The notes: generated by a model from the sequence alone, not told the origin. A stretch of 8,036 nt of DNA from Acidobacteriota bacterium (GCA_013140935.1 JABFSD010000133.1:1-8036); one strand, 5' to 3'. Counted from the stretch's first letter, positions 1 through 7,694 are shown. A program made the numbers and translations.

Positions 1-1
1 G

Positions 2-373
2 ACTGATGCGATTGAGCCGCGCGTCGAGATCATCAAGATGTACGCCGGAGCCGATGGCAAGTTTATTGACTTTGCTGTGGCGGAAGGCGTGCGCGGCTTG
101 GTGATCGAAGCGTTGGGGCGCGGCAATGTGACGCCGTTGGCGCTGGCGGCGATCAAGCGTGCGATTGCGAAAGAGGTGCCCGTGGTGATTACGTCGCGCT
201 GTCTGCGCGGGCGGGTGTTGGATACTTACGCTTATGAAGGCGGCGGCAAACAACTCACGCAGGCCGGCGCGATGCTCGGCGGCTTGCTGCCGAGCCATAA
301 GGCGCGGGTGAAATTGATGTTGGCGTTGGGCGCAGGGTATAACGTGGAACAAGTGAAGCGACTGTTCGCATAG
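2..373 (+). CDS. L-asparaginase, C-terminal part (5' end outside window)
   Basis: The frame is open from base 2 to the TAG at 371-373, giving about 123 residues of a protein that began before the window. The visible part matches the C-terminal domain of the bacterial type I/II asparaginase family, which hydrolyses L-asparagine to aspartate and ammonia. Recognisable stretches are GLVIEALGRGNVTP (shortly after the first visible Met), VVITSRCLRGRVLD and YEGGGKQL, followed by a final helix ending VEQVKRLFA. The N-terminal domain with the catalytic threonines lies outside, so activity and cellular location (cytoplasmic or exported) cannot be judged. Base 38 is an internal Met, not the start. The downstream antitoxin gene begins 24 bases after the stop; nothing suggests a functional link. 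I am confident of the family but not of the ansA/ansB type. Confidence 0.88.
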   Translation, partial: TDAIEPRVEIIKMYAGADGKFIDFAVAEGVRGLVIEALGRGNVTPLALAAIKRAIAKEVPVVITSRCLRGRVLDTYAYEGGGKQLTQAGAMLGGLLPSHKARVKLMLALGAGYNVEQVKRLFA

Positions 374-397
374 TTACCAAGAAAGGCGAAAGAATTT

Positions 398-883
398 ATG
401 TTCGACGGCAAGAAATTTGATGAATTGGTTTTGATCATTGCCAACCATCCCAACGTAACCGACTTAGGACTTACCAAACTTTATAAATTGCTTTACTTCG
501 CTGAGGCAGAGTGTTTACGCGCAAGCGGAAACACGATAACGGGCGCGGAATTCATTAAGTATGAACACGGCCCCGTGCCCAGCCGGGGAGAGAAACAATT
601 GAAAGCGCTCAAGCGGGCTGAACAGTTAGTTACAGTAAAAGAACCTTACGGCACTTACTTCATCGAACGAGTGATTCCGCAACGGGTGGCGGATCGCAGC
701 CTGTTCGACGCGCAGCAATTAGCTGCCATCGAACAGATTTGCCAACGTTACGGTAACCAAACGGCCACGTACCTTTCCGAACTCAGCCATCAGGAACCGG
801 CTTGGCATTACGCGGCTTTGCGCGGCAAGCTCTCGCTTGAGTTGATGGCTTATGGGCAAGCCGAAGATCCTGACGAATTGTAA
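398..883 (+). CDS. Panacea-domain (DUF4065/SocA-like) antitoxin
   Basis: This 161-residue protein carries the Panacea signature along its length: LTKLYKLLYFAE at residues 25-36, ITGAEFIKYEHGPVP at 47-61 and LSELSHQEPAW at 126-136. Panacea domains, including SocA of Caulobacter and phage GepA relatives, are known as antitoxins that neutralise many unrelated toxin folds. An AAAGG at 382-386 is a plausible but distant ribosome site. The next gene, a RelE/ParE-fold protein, starts 14 bases after the stop, the usual two-gene toxin-antitoxin arrangement with the antitoxin first. Codons look AT-richer than in the flanking asparaginase and lpxB genes (for example the run around 478-500), which fits acquisition by transfer. 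No separate DNA-binding domain is evident, so autoregulation cannot be read from the protein. The domain call is firm; the antitoxin role rests on family and neighbour. Confidence 0.87.
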   Translation: MFDGKKFDELVLIIANHPNVTDLGLTKLYKLLYFAEAECLRASGNTITGAEFIKYEHGPVPSRGEKQLKALKRAEQLVTVKEPYGTYFIERVIPQRVADRSLFDAQQLAAIEQICQRYGNQTATYLSELSHQEPAWHYAALRGKLSLELMAYGQAEDPDEL

Positions 884-897
884 GGCCGTATCTTGCT

Positions 898-1273
898 ATG
901 GACGTGAGATTTCATTGCGCCTCCAAAGTGCGCAAGCAAGCCAAAAAATCCAAACACCGCGTCTTCACCGAATGCGAAACTGTGACGAATGTCTTGCGGC
1001 TGCATCCTGAATACGGCGTTGAGGTGAAGGGCTACGCGCCGTTGCGCAAAATGCGGGTGGCGGTTCCGTCGCTCAAGCTGGGCAAGAGCGGCGGATATCG
1101 GATGATTTATTGCGTGCAACAGATTGATGAAATTCAATACGCGGTGTTCGTCGCGCTTTACTTCAAAGGCGATCAGGCCGCGATCTCAGCGACGAACAGT
1201 ATGTGGAAGCGCGGCAAACCGCTGAAGCGATTCTCGCCAATGTGTTGGATTTCGATTGGGAATGAACATGGAT

Positions 1274-1281
<8 letters not shown>
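898..1281 (+). CDS. RelE/ParE/HigB-like toxin with frame-disrupted C-terminus
   Basis: As read, this is 127 residues. Residues 1-94 look like the RelE/ParE superfamily (small toxins, mostly ribosome-dependent mRNA endonucleases or gyrase poisons): LRLHPEYG at 33-40, LRKMRV at 49-54, GKSGGYRMIYCV at 62-73 and VFVALYFKGD at 83-92, the usual last core strands. After about residue 94 the sequence becomes Lys/Trp/Cys-rich and unlike the family. The overlapping frame instead gives a convincing family-type acidic helix ending FDWE at 1263-1265 (separate entry). A one-base loss near 1177-1182 is the simplest explanation. The gene sits 14 bases after the Panacea antitoxin and has no strong ribosome site (TAAGG at 881-885 is 12 bases away), suggesting translational coupling. 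As read, its tail overlaps convergent lpxB by 8 bases. Whether the toxin works is unknown: the core fold is present, the C-terminal helix is replaced. Confidence 0.75.
1177..1265 (+). other. Out-of-frame remainder of the toxin gene (frameshift site and lost C-terminus)
   Basis: In the frame one base behind the toxin frame, codons from 1182 to 1262 spell DLSDEQYVEARQTAEAI followed by LANVLDFDWE, then TGA at 1263-1265. RelE/HigB-like proteins with a KSGGYR core commonly follow the strand ending YxKGD with exactly such a D/E-L-S/T-x-E-E-rich amphipathic helix. Adding one base between about 1177 and 1182 joins GDQA to DLSDEQ and gives a protein of about 122 residues that stops 8 bases before the lpxB stop codon, with no overlap. 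I see no classical slippery heptamer here, so a genomic deletion or a sequence error is more likely than programmed frameshifting. Confidence 0.7.
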
Positions 1282-2400
<1,119 letters not shown>

Positions 2401-2401
<1 letters not shown>

Positions 2402-3372
2402 CAATAAATATCCGGTTCGCCGACAGGTCGTGTTTTCCAACGCCGATGAATCCACAGCCATTGGTCGGGATGGCGACGAATCACATTCTCAAGCACTTTC
2501 GTATAACGCGCCGTATTCGTTTGTATGTCCTCTTTCTGATTGCCCGTATCAATTGTTTCGACCGGCGGCTCGAAATGCAGCCGATGGATTTGCGCGGCTT
2601 CGTCCCACAGCAAATAACCGGGTACGACCAGCGCGCCGGTACGCAAGGCCAGCGTAGCGATGCCTGCGGTCGTGCAAGCTGGCGTGCCGAAGAAATCGCA
2701 AAAGACGCCTTCTTCGCGCGACGTGTTGAGGTCGGCGAGGATGCCAATGACGCCGCCGGATTTCAGGGTCTTGATGATTTCGCGCACCGAACCTTTTTTA
2801 TCAATGCTGCGATTGCCGAAACGTGAACGATAGCGTTCACCGAGTTGTTCGACGAGCGGATTGTCTACGTTGCGTTTGAGGAAGGACATCGGATAACCGT
2901 TGATCGAATGGGCAAACACCGACAATTCCCACGCGCCGATGTGCCCGGTCAGCAAGATCACGCCGCGTCCGCTGTTAAGGGCATTGACGTAATGTTCGAG
3001 TCCTTCATACGTGACGATCTTTTTGAGGTTGTCGCGGTTGAGTTTGGGAAATTGCGTGACTTCGCCGAGCAAGCGACCGAGATTGCGGAATACATTGCGT
3101 TTGATGCGTTCGCGTTCGGCTTCATCCATCGTGGGAAAGGCGATGCGCAAGTTGGCTTCGGCGTGGCGGCGCAAGTGCGGCAAGACGGCGTGCGCCAATG
3201 CGCCGACGGCGTAGCCAGCTTGCAGAGCGAGTTGGCGCGGCAACAGGCCGAACAACTTGAGAATGCTCCACGCTATGCCGTATTCGAGATAAGTGCGCAC
3301 CACGCCGCGCCGTTCGATGAGGTTGCCGGAATCATTGCCGGAATCGTGGATAGAATCGGTTACTGCGCTCAT
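2401..3372 (-). CDS. LpxL/HtrB-family lipid A (or lysophospholipid) acyltransferase
   Basis: This 323-residue protein belongs to the LpxL/LpxM (HtrB/MsbB) family, membrane-attached enzymes that add secondary acyl chains to lipid A precursors. A hydrophobic N-terminal stretch around residues 32-65 would anchor it to the inner membrane. The catalytic HX4E motif is intact in GHIGAWE (H144, E149). Also present are FFGTPACTTAG at 227-237 and the C-terminal PDQWLWIHRRWK at 302-313. One deviation: the stretch usually reading ADQ(N/D) is ADLN at 213-216. I chose the ATG at 3372 because it overlaps the upstream stop codon (TAATG); a Met 8 codons earlier lies inside the MaoC gene. Its stop overlaps the lpxB start (TGATG), implying coupled translation. 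The position next to lpxB supports a lipid A role, but acyl donor and attachment site cannot be read from sequence. Confidence 0.92.
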
Positions 3373-3836
3373 TACACGTAAATGCGCGAGAGCCATTCGG
3401 CGACGCAGGCGGGTTTCTCTGAGCCTTCGCGTTCGATCGTGCCTTGCCAGATGAATTGATGGCCGCCCTCGAAATCTTCGATGGATTGCAACGTGACGCG
3501 CGCGCGAATGTTACTGCCTGCGGGCACAGCGGAAACGAAACGCACGCGGTTCAAGCCGTAATTGAGACTGAGCTTCGACGCGAAGTTGAAACGCACGGCG
3601 CTCGCCATCAGCGGTACGATCAGCGACAGCGTCAGAAAGCCGTGCGCGATGGTCGTGCCGTAAGGCGATTCGCGCTCGGCGCGTTCGACATCCAGATGAA
3701 TCCATTGATGGTCGGTCGTGGCATCGGCGAATTGGTTGATGCGCTCTTGCGTGACGGCCAGCCAATCGCTGACGCCGATCTCTTTCCCGACGAAAGAACG
3801 CAGGTGATCTATGCTTTGAATTGCGGTTTGGGGCAT
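3372..3836 (-). CDS. MaoC-like hot-dog dehydratase / (R)-specific enoyl-CoA hydratase
   Basis: The 154-residue protein has the single hot-dog domain of the MaoC/NodN/PhaJ hydratases, which interconvert trans-2-enoyl and (R)-3-hydroxyacyl thioesters. The hydratase catalytic pair is visible as TTDHQWIH (D42 and H47), followed by YGTTIAHGFLTLSL at 59-72 and, near the end, CVAEWLSRIYV. The length fits the short single-domain subgroup. The frame extends 43 codons upstream, but the ATG at 3836 is preferred because a strong AAGGAG lies 5 bases before it and the hot-dog domain begins soon after. It is the first gene of the minus-strand operon, its TAA overlapping the acyltransferase start. The neighbours hint that it handles (R)-3-hydroxyacyl groups for lipid A or membrane lipid, but this is inference; other MaoC-like proteins act in PHA synthesis or fatty acid turnover. 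Confidence 0.87.
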   Translation of the reverse strand: MPQTAIQSIDHLRSFVGKEIGVSDWLAVTQERINQFADATTDHQWIHLDVERAERESPYGTTIAHGFLTLSLIVPLMASAVRFNFASKLSLNYGLNRVRFVSAVPAGSNIRARVTLQSIEDFEGGHQFIWQGTIEREGSEKPACVAEWLSRIYV

Positions 3837-4016
3837 GCCAACTCCTTGTGATGTTTTGCGGTGCGGGCAGCTTAAGCGGCGATGAACGAAAAAAGCAACG
3901 TGCGGTTCTAGCCGCCAGCTAGGGTGAGTGCTAAGATGCGCCCTTCGTTCGCGGCCTTTATACAAGGGCGGTGAGCGAAGCCATCATCCTTCATCTAAAA
4001 ACATTCGAGGAAAAAT
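3837..4016. other. Divergent intergenic region between the lipid operon and ndk
   Basis: These 180 bases must hold promoters for both the minus-strand lipid operon and plus-strand ndk. I could not assign a confident -35/-10 pair: TAAGAT at 3932-3937 and TATACA at 3959-3964 resemble -10 boxes for ndk, but neither has a good -35 at proper spacing. Two overlapping inverted repeats occur: CGCCCTT/AAGGGCG (3939-3945 with 3964-3970) and CTTCGTTC/GAGCGAAG (3943-3950 with 3973-3980, one G-U pair). GAGGA at 4007-4011 is the ndk ribosome site, 5 bases before its ATG. Confidence 0.45.
3842..3847 (-). promoter_or_regulatory. Shine-Dalgarno site fixing the MaoC-like start
   Basis: On the minus strand AAGGAG lies 5 bases before the ATG at 3836. 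It is the best ribosome site in the operon. The two downstream genes rely on stop/start overlaps, so this site probably sets the rate of initiation for the whole three-gene message. Confidence 0.75.
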
Positions 4017-4445
4017 ATGTCAGAACAAGTTACACGTACGTTTGCCATCATCAAGCCTGACGCGGTGCGCGCGGGCAACGCAGGCAACATCATTCAACGC
4101 ATCAACGACCACGGCTTCAAGATCGTCGCAATGAAGCTCATTCACATGTCGCGTCCCGTCGCCGAAGGCTTTTATGCCGTACACCGCGAGCGCCCTTTCT
4201 TCGGCGAGTTGGTTGAATTCATGACCAGCGGGCCGAGTGTCGTGCTGGGCCTGGAAAAAGCGAATGCGCAACCTGCGTGGCGCGATTTGATGGGGCCGAC
4301 CGACGCGACCAAAGCGCCCAAAGGCACGATTCGCGGCGATTTCGGCACGAGCATGGGCGAGAACGCTACGCATGGTTCTGATTCGCCTGAGAACGCGCTG
4401 ATCGAATTGAGTTACTTTTTCAACGCGACGGAGTTCGTTGCTTAA
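4017..4445 (+). CDS. ndk: Nucleoside diphosphate kinase
   Basis: Ndk transfers the gamma phosphate of ATP to nucleoside diphosphates through a phosphohistidine, balancing NTP and dNTP pools in the cytoplasm. The 142-residue protein is full length (typically 140-150). The N-terminal FAIIKPDAV is at residues 9-17, GPSVVLGLE at 72-80, the nucleotide-binding RDLMGPTDATKAPKGTIRGD at 89-108, and the active-site signature NATHGSDSPENA at 116-127 with catalytic H119. The C-terminus FFNATEFVA lacks the longer tail of some bacterial enzymes. The start is supported by GAGGA 5 bases upstream and by the standard N-terminus. It diverges from the lipid operon and is followed at once by a strong hairpin (4455-4485), so it is probably transcribed alone. 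An antisense frame of similar length (4020-4451) is a coding shadow. Confidence 0.97.
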   Translation: MSEQVTRTFAIIKPDAVRAGNAGNIIQRINDHGFKIVAMKLIHMSRPVAEGFYAVHRERPFFGELVEFMTSGPSVVLGLEKANAQPAWRDLMGPTDATKAPKGTIRGDFGTSMGENATHGSDSPENALIELSYFFNATEFVA

Positions 4446-4454
4446 TTGCATAGA

Positions 4455-4485
4455 AGAGGGGCGGAACCTTTCATTCCGCTCCTCT
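4455..4485 (+). terminator. Stem-loop terminator after ndk
   Basis: A 12-base stem (4455-4466 with 4474-4485), perfect except for one G-U pair, closes on a 7-base loop (CCTTTCA), starting 9 bases after the ndk stop codon. Only a short TTT (4490-4492) follows, so it may be weakly intrinsic or may protect the 3' end of the message. It also argues that the next gene does not start upstream of 4486. Confidence 0.7.
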
Positions 4486-4499
4486 CACGTTTCAGCCTT

Positions 4500-4940
4500 A
4501 TGCCAATTCCTAATCTCAACGAAGACGGCCTGTTGCCGGAAGGCATTCACGATTGCACGCTCGAAGAAATCGGCGCGCAATTCGGACGGTTTGTCGTTTC
4601 TGAACGGCGCGTACGCTTGTTCACTCAATTGGGCGAGTTAGTTGCGGAAGAGCAGCGCGCAGGCATTGCCGTTGCGGTGATGGTGGATGGTAGCTTCGTG
4701 ACCGATAAGCCGGAGCCGGGGGATATTGATTTGGTGATCGTTTTGCCCGCCGATTACACTCGCGGTGCTGAGTTGCCACCTTTTCAATACAACGCCATGT
4801 CAAAGGCGCACATGCGACGGCGTTATCGTTTTGATGTTCTGATTGCACGGCAAAATTCCGTCGAATATGTTGAGGCGTTGTATTTGTTTCAACATACACG
4901 GGAAGGTTTTGAAAAGGGTATTTTGAGGATCAAATTATGA
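4500..4940 (+). CDS. Nucleotidyltransferase-fold protein, DUF6932-like
   Basis: This 146-residue protein opens with IPNLNEDGLLPEGIH (residues 3-17), which I recognise as the start typical of DUF6932-type proteins. A pol-beta/MNT-like nucleotidyltransferase signature follows: VDGSFVTDKPEPGDIDLVIV with GS at 64-65 and the metal-binding pair D75 and D77; YRFDVLIA supplies a plausible third carboxylate, D112. The catalytic residues thus look intact, so it could transfer a nucleotide to a protein, RNA or small molecule; the substrate is unknown. I chose the ATG at 4500 because upstream frame positions fall inside the ndk terminator hairpin and give an unrelated N-terminus, though there is no clear ribosome site. 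Its TGA overlaps the next gene's ATG (ATGA at 4937-4940), implying coupling. MNT-fold proteins often pair with small helical partners in toxin-antitoxin systems; that role here is inference. Confidence 0.75.
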   Translation: MPIPNLNEDGLLPEGIHDCTLEEIGAQFGRFVVSERRVRLFTQLGELVAEEQRAGIAVAVMVDGSFVTDKPEPGDIDLVIVLPADYTRGAELPPFQYNAMSKAHMRRRYRFDVLIARQNSVEYVEALYLFQHTREGFEKGILRIKL

Positions 4941-5221
4941 AAGACCGCACGAACGAAGAAAAACCAGTACTTGGCTCAACGGTGAACGGACTTGGTTCAA
5001 TGTATCGCTCATTAACGGCTTTGCACGAAGAGGTTTATCCCCACAATCCCGCTTGGTTTGCCACCATGGCGCAAGGTTACGTCAAACATATGCGCGACCT
5101 GCTCGACGACTTGGAATGGCTGATGGAAGACATGACACCGCAACCTTTGCGCGAGAAAGAAAGCATCACTGAAAACAAGACTGCTTCGGCAGTCACAACG
5201 GCATTGCGTGAAGCGGCCTGA
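4937..5221 (+). CDS. Small helical protein of unknown function, partner of the NTase gene
   Basis: I do not recognise this 94-residue protein. It has a charged N-terminus (MKDRTNEEKP), a central, probably helical section (residues 20-66) rich in aromatic and acidic residues, including NPAWFATMAQGYVKHMRDLL and DDLEWLMEDM, and a polar Thr/Ala-rich tail. No signal peptide or membrane segment is visible. It contains RSLTALH (R24 to H30), which fits the loose Rx4-6H pattern of HEPN RNases, but the protein is short for a HEPN domain and the match may be chance. The start is well supported: ATG overlaps the upstream TGA (ATGA) and GAGGA sits at 4925-4929, 7 bases before it. Co-translation with the NTase suggests a complex or antagonistic pair. 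A terminator follows at 5249-5303. Confidence 0.75.
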   Translation: MKDRTNEEKPVLGSTVNGLGSMYRSLTALHEEVYPHNPAWFATMAQGYVKHMRDLLDDLEWLMEDMTPQPLREKESITENKTASAVTTALREAA

Positions 5222-5248
5222 CCCCCACTGATTCAACTTTGATTGCGT

Positions 5249-5303
5249 CGCAAAAGCGAAGCCCTGACCTGCGCGGTTGGTTGGGGCTTCGCTTTGCGGT
5301 TTT
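5249..5303 (+). terminator. Intrinsic terminator of the NTase/small-protein operon
   Basis: The left arm 5249-5264 (CGCAAAAGCGAAGCCC) pairs with 5284-5298 (GGGCTTCGCTTTGCG), leaving one bulged A, across a 19-base loop. TTTT follows at 5300-5303. The T-run lies only on the plus-strand side, so it serves the plus-strand genes ending at 5221. Confidence 0.75.
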
Positions 5304-5309
5304 AGCCGT

Positions 5310-5377
5310 CACGCTGGTTGCGTTCGGCTAAAGCGAATAAGCTCTCGCCCAGCGTGCCTGCTTGTGGGGCGCAAGCA
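5310..5377. repeat. Inverted repeats downstream of the propeller gene
   Basis: CACGCTGG (5310-5317) is repeated inverted as CCAGCGTG (5349-5356) across 31 bases, and TGCTTG (5359-5364) pairs with CAAGCA (5372-5377) across 7 bases. Both lie in the 178-base space between converging transcripts, and the second begins about 23 bases beyond the stop of the minus-strand gene. They could help terminate that transcript, but neither is followed by a T-run on the minus strand. Confidence 0.35.
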
Positions 5378-5399
5378 CGATGAACGAAAGCCTGTGGGG

Positions 5400-7670
5400 T
5401 TAATTGAAGCCGACGTTGAACGGTGTCGTGGAAGCGTCAATGGATTTCAGGAATTTGAGCAACGCCGCTTGATTGCGCGGATCATTCAACGGGTCGGCGC
5501 GGAATTGTCCCAACCCCGCGCGGCGATGCGTGACGTTGTCGAGAATGTCGTCAATCGTGATCGCCGAACCGTTGTGCAGCAGCGGCCCCAGCGCCCACGC
5601 GCCCAGCAACGAAGGCGGCGCATATCCGTCAGCCCCCAACGGAGCCGCGCCGTTCTGGCGAATCTCGTTGAGGTTGCCCGCGTTAAACGTACCCACCTGA
5701 CGCAACAATCCGATGATCTGTCCATTCACGACGTCGGCGGTTTGCGGCGGCGGCACGTAACTGCGCCGCGCCAGCGACCAACCGCCGCCGGCGTGGCAAT
5801 TGGTGCAACCGACTTGATCGAAAAGTTGACGCCCCAATGCAATTTCGCGGCCTTCACGACTGGTCGGCGAAATGCGCCGCGCGGGCGAGATTGGCGAACG
5901 AATGCCGCGCGCGATAAAGGTCGCCAACGCATCGAGCGAAGCGTTGCGTCCGGTGTTGGGCAGCGGAAAAGCATTCAAGGTCGGATCAGGCGTCACGCCG
6001 TCGGCCAGCGTGATGAGTCCGAGACCGCCCGACGTACCGCGAATGTTGTTTTCGAAATCCTGCACTTCGTCGAAGATTGCCGAGTAATTCAGAATCTTCT
6101 GGTCGTTGGGATCGCGCGGATTGAAGGTCGCGTGCAACGGTACACTGCGACGCGGGCCCGCGCCGAAGATCCACACGACTTGATCGGTGAAACCGTTGGC
6201 GTGGCATGAGACGCAACCGCTCCAGCCTTCGTTCGATAAACGTCCGACGGGAATCACCGGCCCTAACGTAGGCAGATTCACCGCCGCCGAACTATAAAAA
6301 ATCGCCTTGCCGTATTGCACGGTCGCATCAATCGTGCCCGCTGCGGGCAGGTTGGCGGTTCTGACCGTCGTCATAACCTGTTCAGTAGTGAGGTCAACCA
6401 CGGTCACGTCGCGCGAGACTTCGTTGGCGACGTAAGCGCGCGTGCCGTCGGCATTGATCGCTATGCCAATGGGCTTTTGTCCGGTGGCGATGCGCACGAC
6501 GTTGCCTGCTTCACCGGCGGCTTTGGGCGCATTGACCGTCGGCGTACCGTTCGCGTCGAGTTGGATTTTGACGAGAATGTTCGCCGCCGAAGCCACGACC
6601 CAGCCGTCGTTGCTGTTAGGTTCAAAGGCCAAGTGCCACGGCATACCGAGGAAGAGTTTCTTTTCGCTCGCGGGTTCAAAGTTGATGCCGCGATTCATGT
6701 TGATCGTTTGCGGCTGTCCGCTGGCGACGCCTTCTTTGTCGGTGGCCGTATCAATCACGTTCAAGAACGATTGCACGTTCACGTTGAACCGCACGGGGCC
6801 GTCTGCCGACGCCGCGTTGTTCGGCAAATAAGCGCGCGTGCCTTTGATCGCAATCGCATTGAGCGAATTCGGAAACGCGCCGGTCGGTACGGTAAACGTC
6901 GCCGGATTGGTCGCGGCAATGCGTTTGAGTGCCGAACCGTTCGAGTTGAAACCTACGTCGGCGATGGGCGGCAATACGACCTGGCCTAACACGCGGTCGG
7001 TGCCCGACGAAATTACGGTGACGCGGCCTTCTTTATAATCGTCAGCGCCGATGAGCTTGCCGGGGATGTCTACGGCATTGAATTCAGAAACGTAAACTTT
7101 TTCATCGCTATCGTCGCTGTCACCGTCGCTGGTGATGGCGATGCCGCGCGGTTCGGTGCCGACATTGGTGATGGTTCCGATGACGCCGTTCGTGGCGGTG
7201 TCAATGACCGTCACGTCGTTCGAGCGCGCGTTGACGACGTAGAGCTTCCTGCCGTTCGGCGTGAGCGCAATGCCGTAAGGTTCCGTGCCGACAAAAATCG
7301 TAGCGATAATCGCGCGGCTTGCGGCATCAATCACCGACACCGTGCCGCTGATTGTGTTAGCAACGTAAGCGCGTCCACCGGCAGAAAGCGCTAGGTTGTT
7401 GGGTTCATCACCGACAGCGATGTCGGCGACTTTTTGGTTGGCGTCATTGGTGGCGTCAATCACCGAAACCGTATCGGTGTCAGGATTGGCGACCCACACG
7501 AATCGTCCGTTGGCCGACACGGCTACGGGCGAAGATTGCGTGGGGCCGACCGCGCCGGATTGCGCAGTGGCGGTGGTTGAAGTCGCCAGTGGCGTATGCT
7601 GATAAGCCATCAGCCCTACGCCCGACCCGGTCGCCAGGCATAAGAACAGCTTGAGCAGTCTGGTATTCAT
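5400..7670 (-). CDS. Exported seven-bladed YVTN beta-propeller fused to a di-heme cytochrome c (CCP/MauG-like) domain
   Basis: This 756-residue protein starts with a Sec-type signal (R4, K7, hydrophobic 8-20; no lipobox), so it acts in the periplasm or at the cell surface. Seven YVTN-type blades can be counted from about 46 to 442, marked by repeats such as VSVIDATN, VSVIDAAS, VTVIDTAT and VTVVDLTT. Blade 4 carries an acidic insertion, SDGDSDDSDE, at 181-190. The C-terminal part has two c-type haem motifs, CVSCH at 486-490 and CTNCH at 622-626, and the peroxidase-like segment PPSLLGAWALGPLLHNGSA at 685-703 with H699 a possible ligand. Related fusions are usually annotated as cell-surface or cytochrome c peroxidase-like; MauG-type oxidation of a substrate or peroxide reduction are possible, but the true reaction is unknown. 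GGAGG at 7678-7682, 7 bases upstream, supports the ATG at 7670. The gene appears monocistronic. Confidence 0.9.
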   Translation of the reverse strand: MNTRLLKLFLCLATGSGVGLMAYQHTPLATSTTATAQSGAVGPTQSSPVAVSANGRFVWVANPDTDTVSVIDATNDANQKVADIAVGDEPNNLALSAGGRAYVANTISGTVSVIDAASRAIIATIFVGTEPYGIALTPNGRKLYVVNARSNDVTVIDTATNGVIGTITNVGTEPRGIAITSDGDSDDSDEKVYVSEFNAVDIPGKLIGADDYKEGRVTVISSGTDRVLGQVVLPPIADVGFNSNGSALKRIAATNPATFTVPTGAFPNSLNAIAIKGTRAYLPNNAASADGPVRFNVNVQSFLNVIDTATDKEGVASGQPQTINMNRGINFEPASEKKLFLGMPWHLAFEPNSNDGWVVASAANILVKIQLDANGTPTVNAPKAAGEAGNVVRIATGQKPIGIAINADGTRAYVANEVSRDVTVVDLTTEQVMTTVRTANLPAAGTIDATVQYGKAIFYSSAAVNLPTLGPVIPVGRLSNEGWSGCVSCHANGFTDQVVWIFGAGPRRSVPLHATFNPRDPNDQKILNYSAIFDEVQDFENNIRGTSGGLGLITLADGVTPDPTLNAFPLPNTGRNASLDALATFIARGIRSPISPARRISPTSREGREIALGRQLFDQVGCTNCHAGGGWSLARRSYVPPPQTADVVNGQIIGLLRQVGTFNAGNLNEIRQNGAAPLGADGYAPPSLLGAWALGPLLHNGSAITIDDILDNVTHRRAGLGQFRADPLNDPRNQAALLKFLKSIDASTTPFNVGFN

Positions 7671-7680
7671 TTTGGTTCCT

Positions 7681-7694
7681 CCAAGGCTTCTTGG
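7681..7694 (-). promoter_or_regulatory. Small hairpin touching the Shine-Dalgarno of the propeller gene
   Basis: CCAAG (7681-7685) pairs with CTTGG (7690-7694) across a 4-base loop. On the minus strand the second arm runs into the GGAGG ribosome site (complement of 7678-7682), sharing two bases. A 5-pair stem is modest, so an effect on translation is only possible. Confidence 0.35.

Noticed and set aside
1165..1182. Programmed -1 frameshift signal in the toxin gene
   Set aside because: No X-XXY-YYZ slippery heptamer is present, so a deletion or sequence error is the simpler reading.
2845..3381. 178-codon plus-strand open frame
   Set aside because: Antisense to the LpxL-like gene; no ribosome site or domain, a codon-bias shadow.
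4020..4451. 143-codon minus-strand open frame opposite ndk
   Set aside because: Same length as ndk because of periodic codon use; the plus strand encodes a textbook Ndk.
4446..4499. Upstream start for the NTase-like gene
   Set aside because: The extra 18 codons run through the ndk terminator hairpin and do not resemble the family N-terminus, which begins at the Met encoded at 4500.
5277..6209. 310-codon plus-strand open frame
   Set aside because: It lies mostly antisense to the haem-binding half of the propeller protein, is rich in Arg/Gln with no recognisable domain, and is explained by codon bias of the true gene.
7200..7500. Repeated motifs resembling a tandem DNA repeat
   Set aside because: They encode the recurring V-T/S-V-I-D-x-A/T segments of successive propeller blades and have diverged at the DNA level; this is protein repeat structure, not a separate element.
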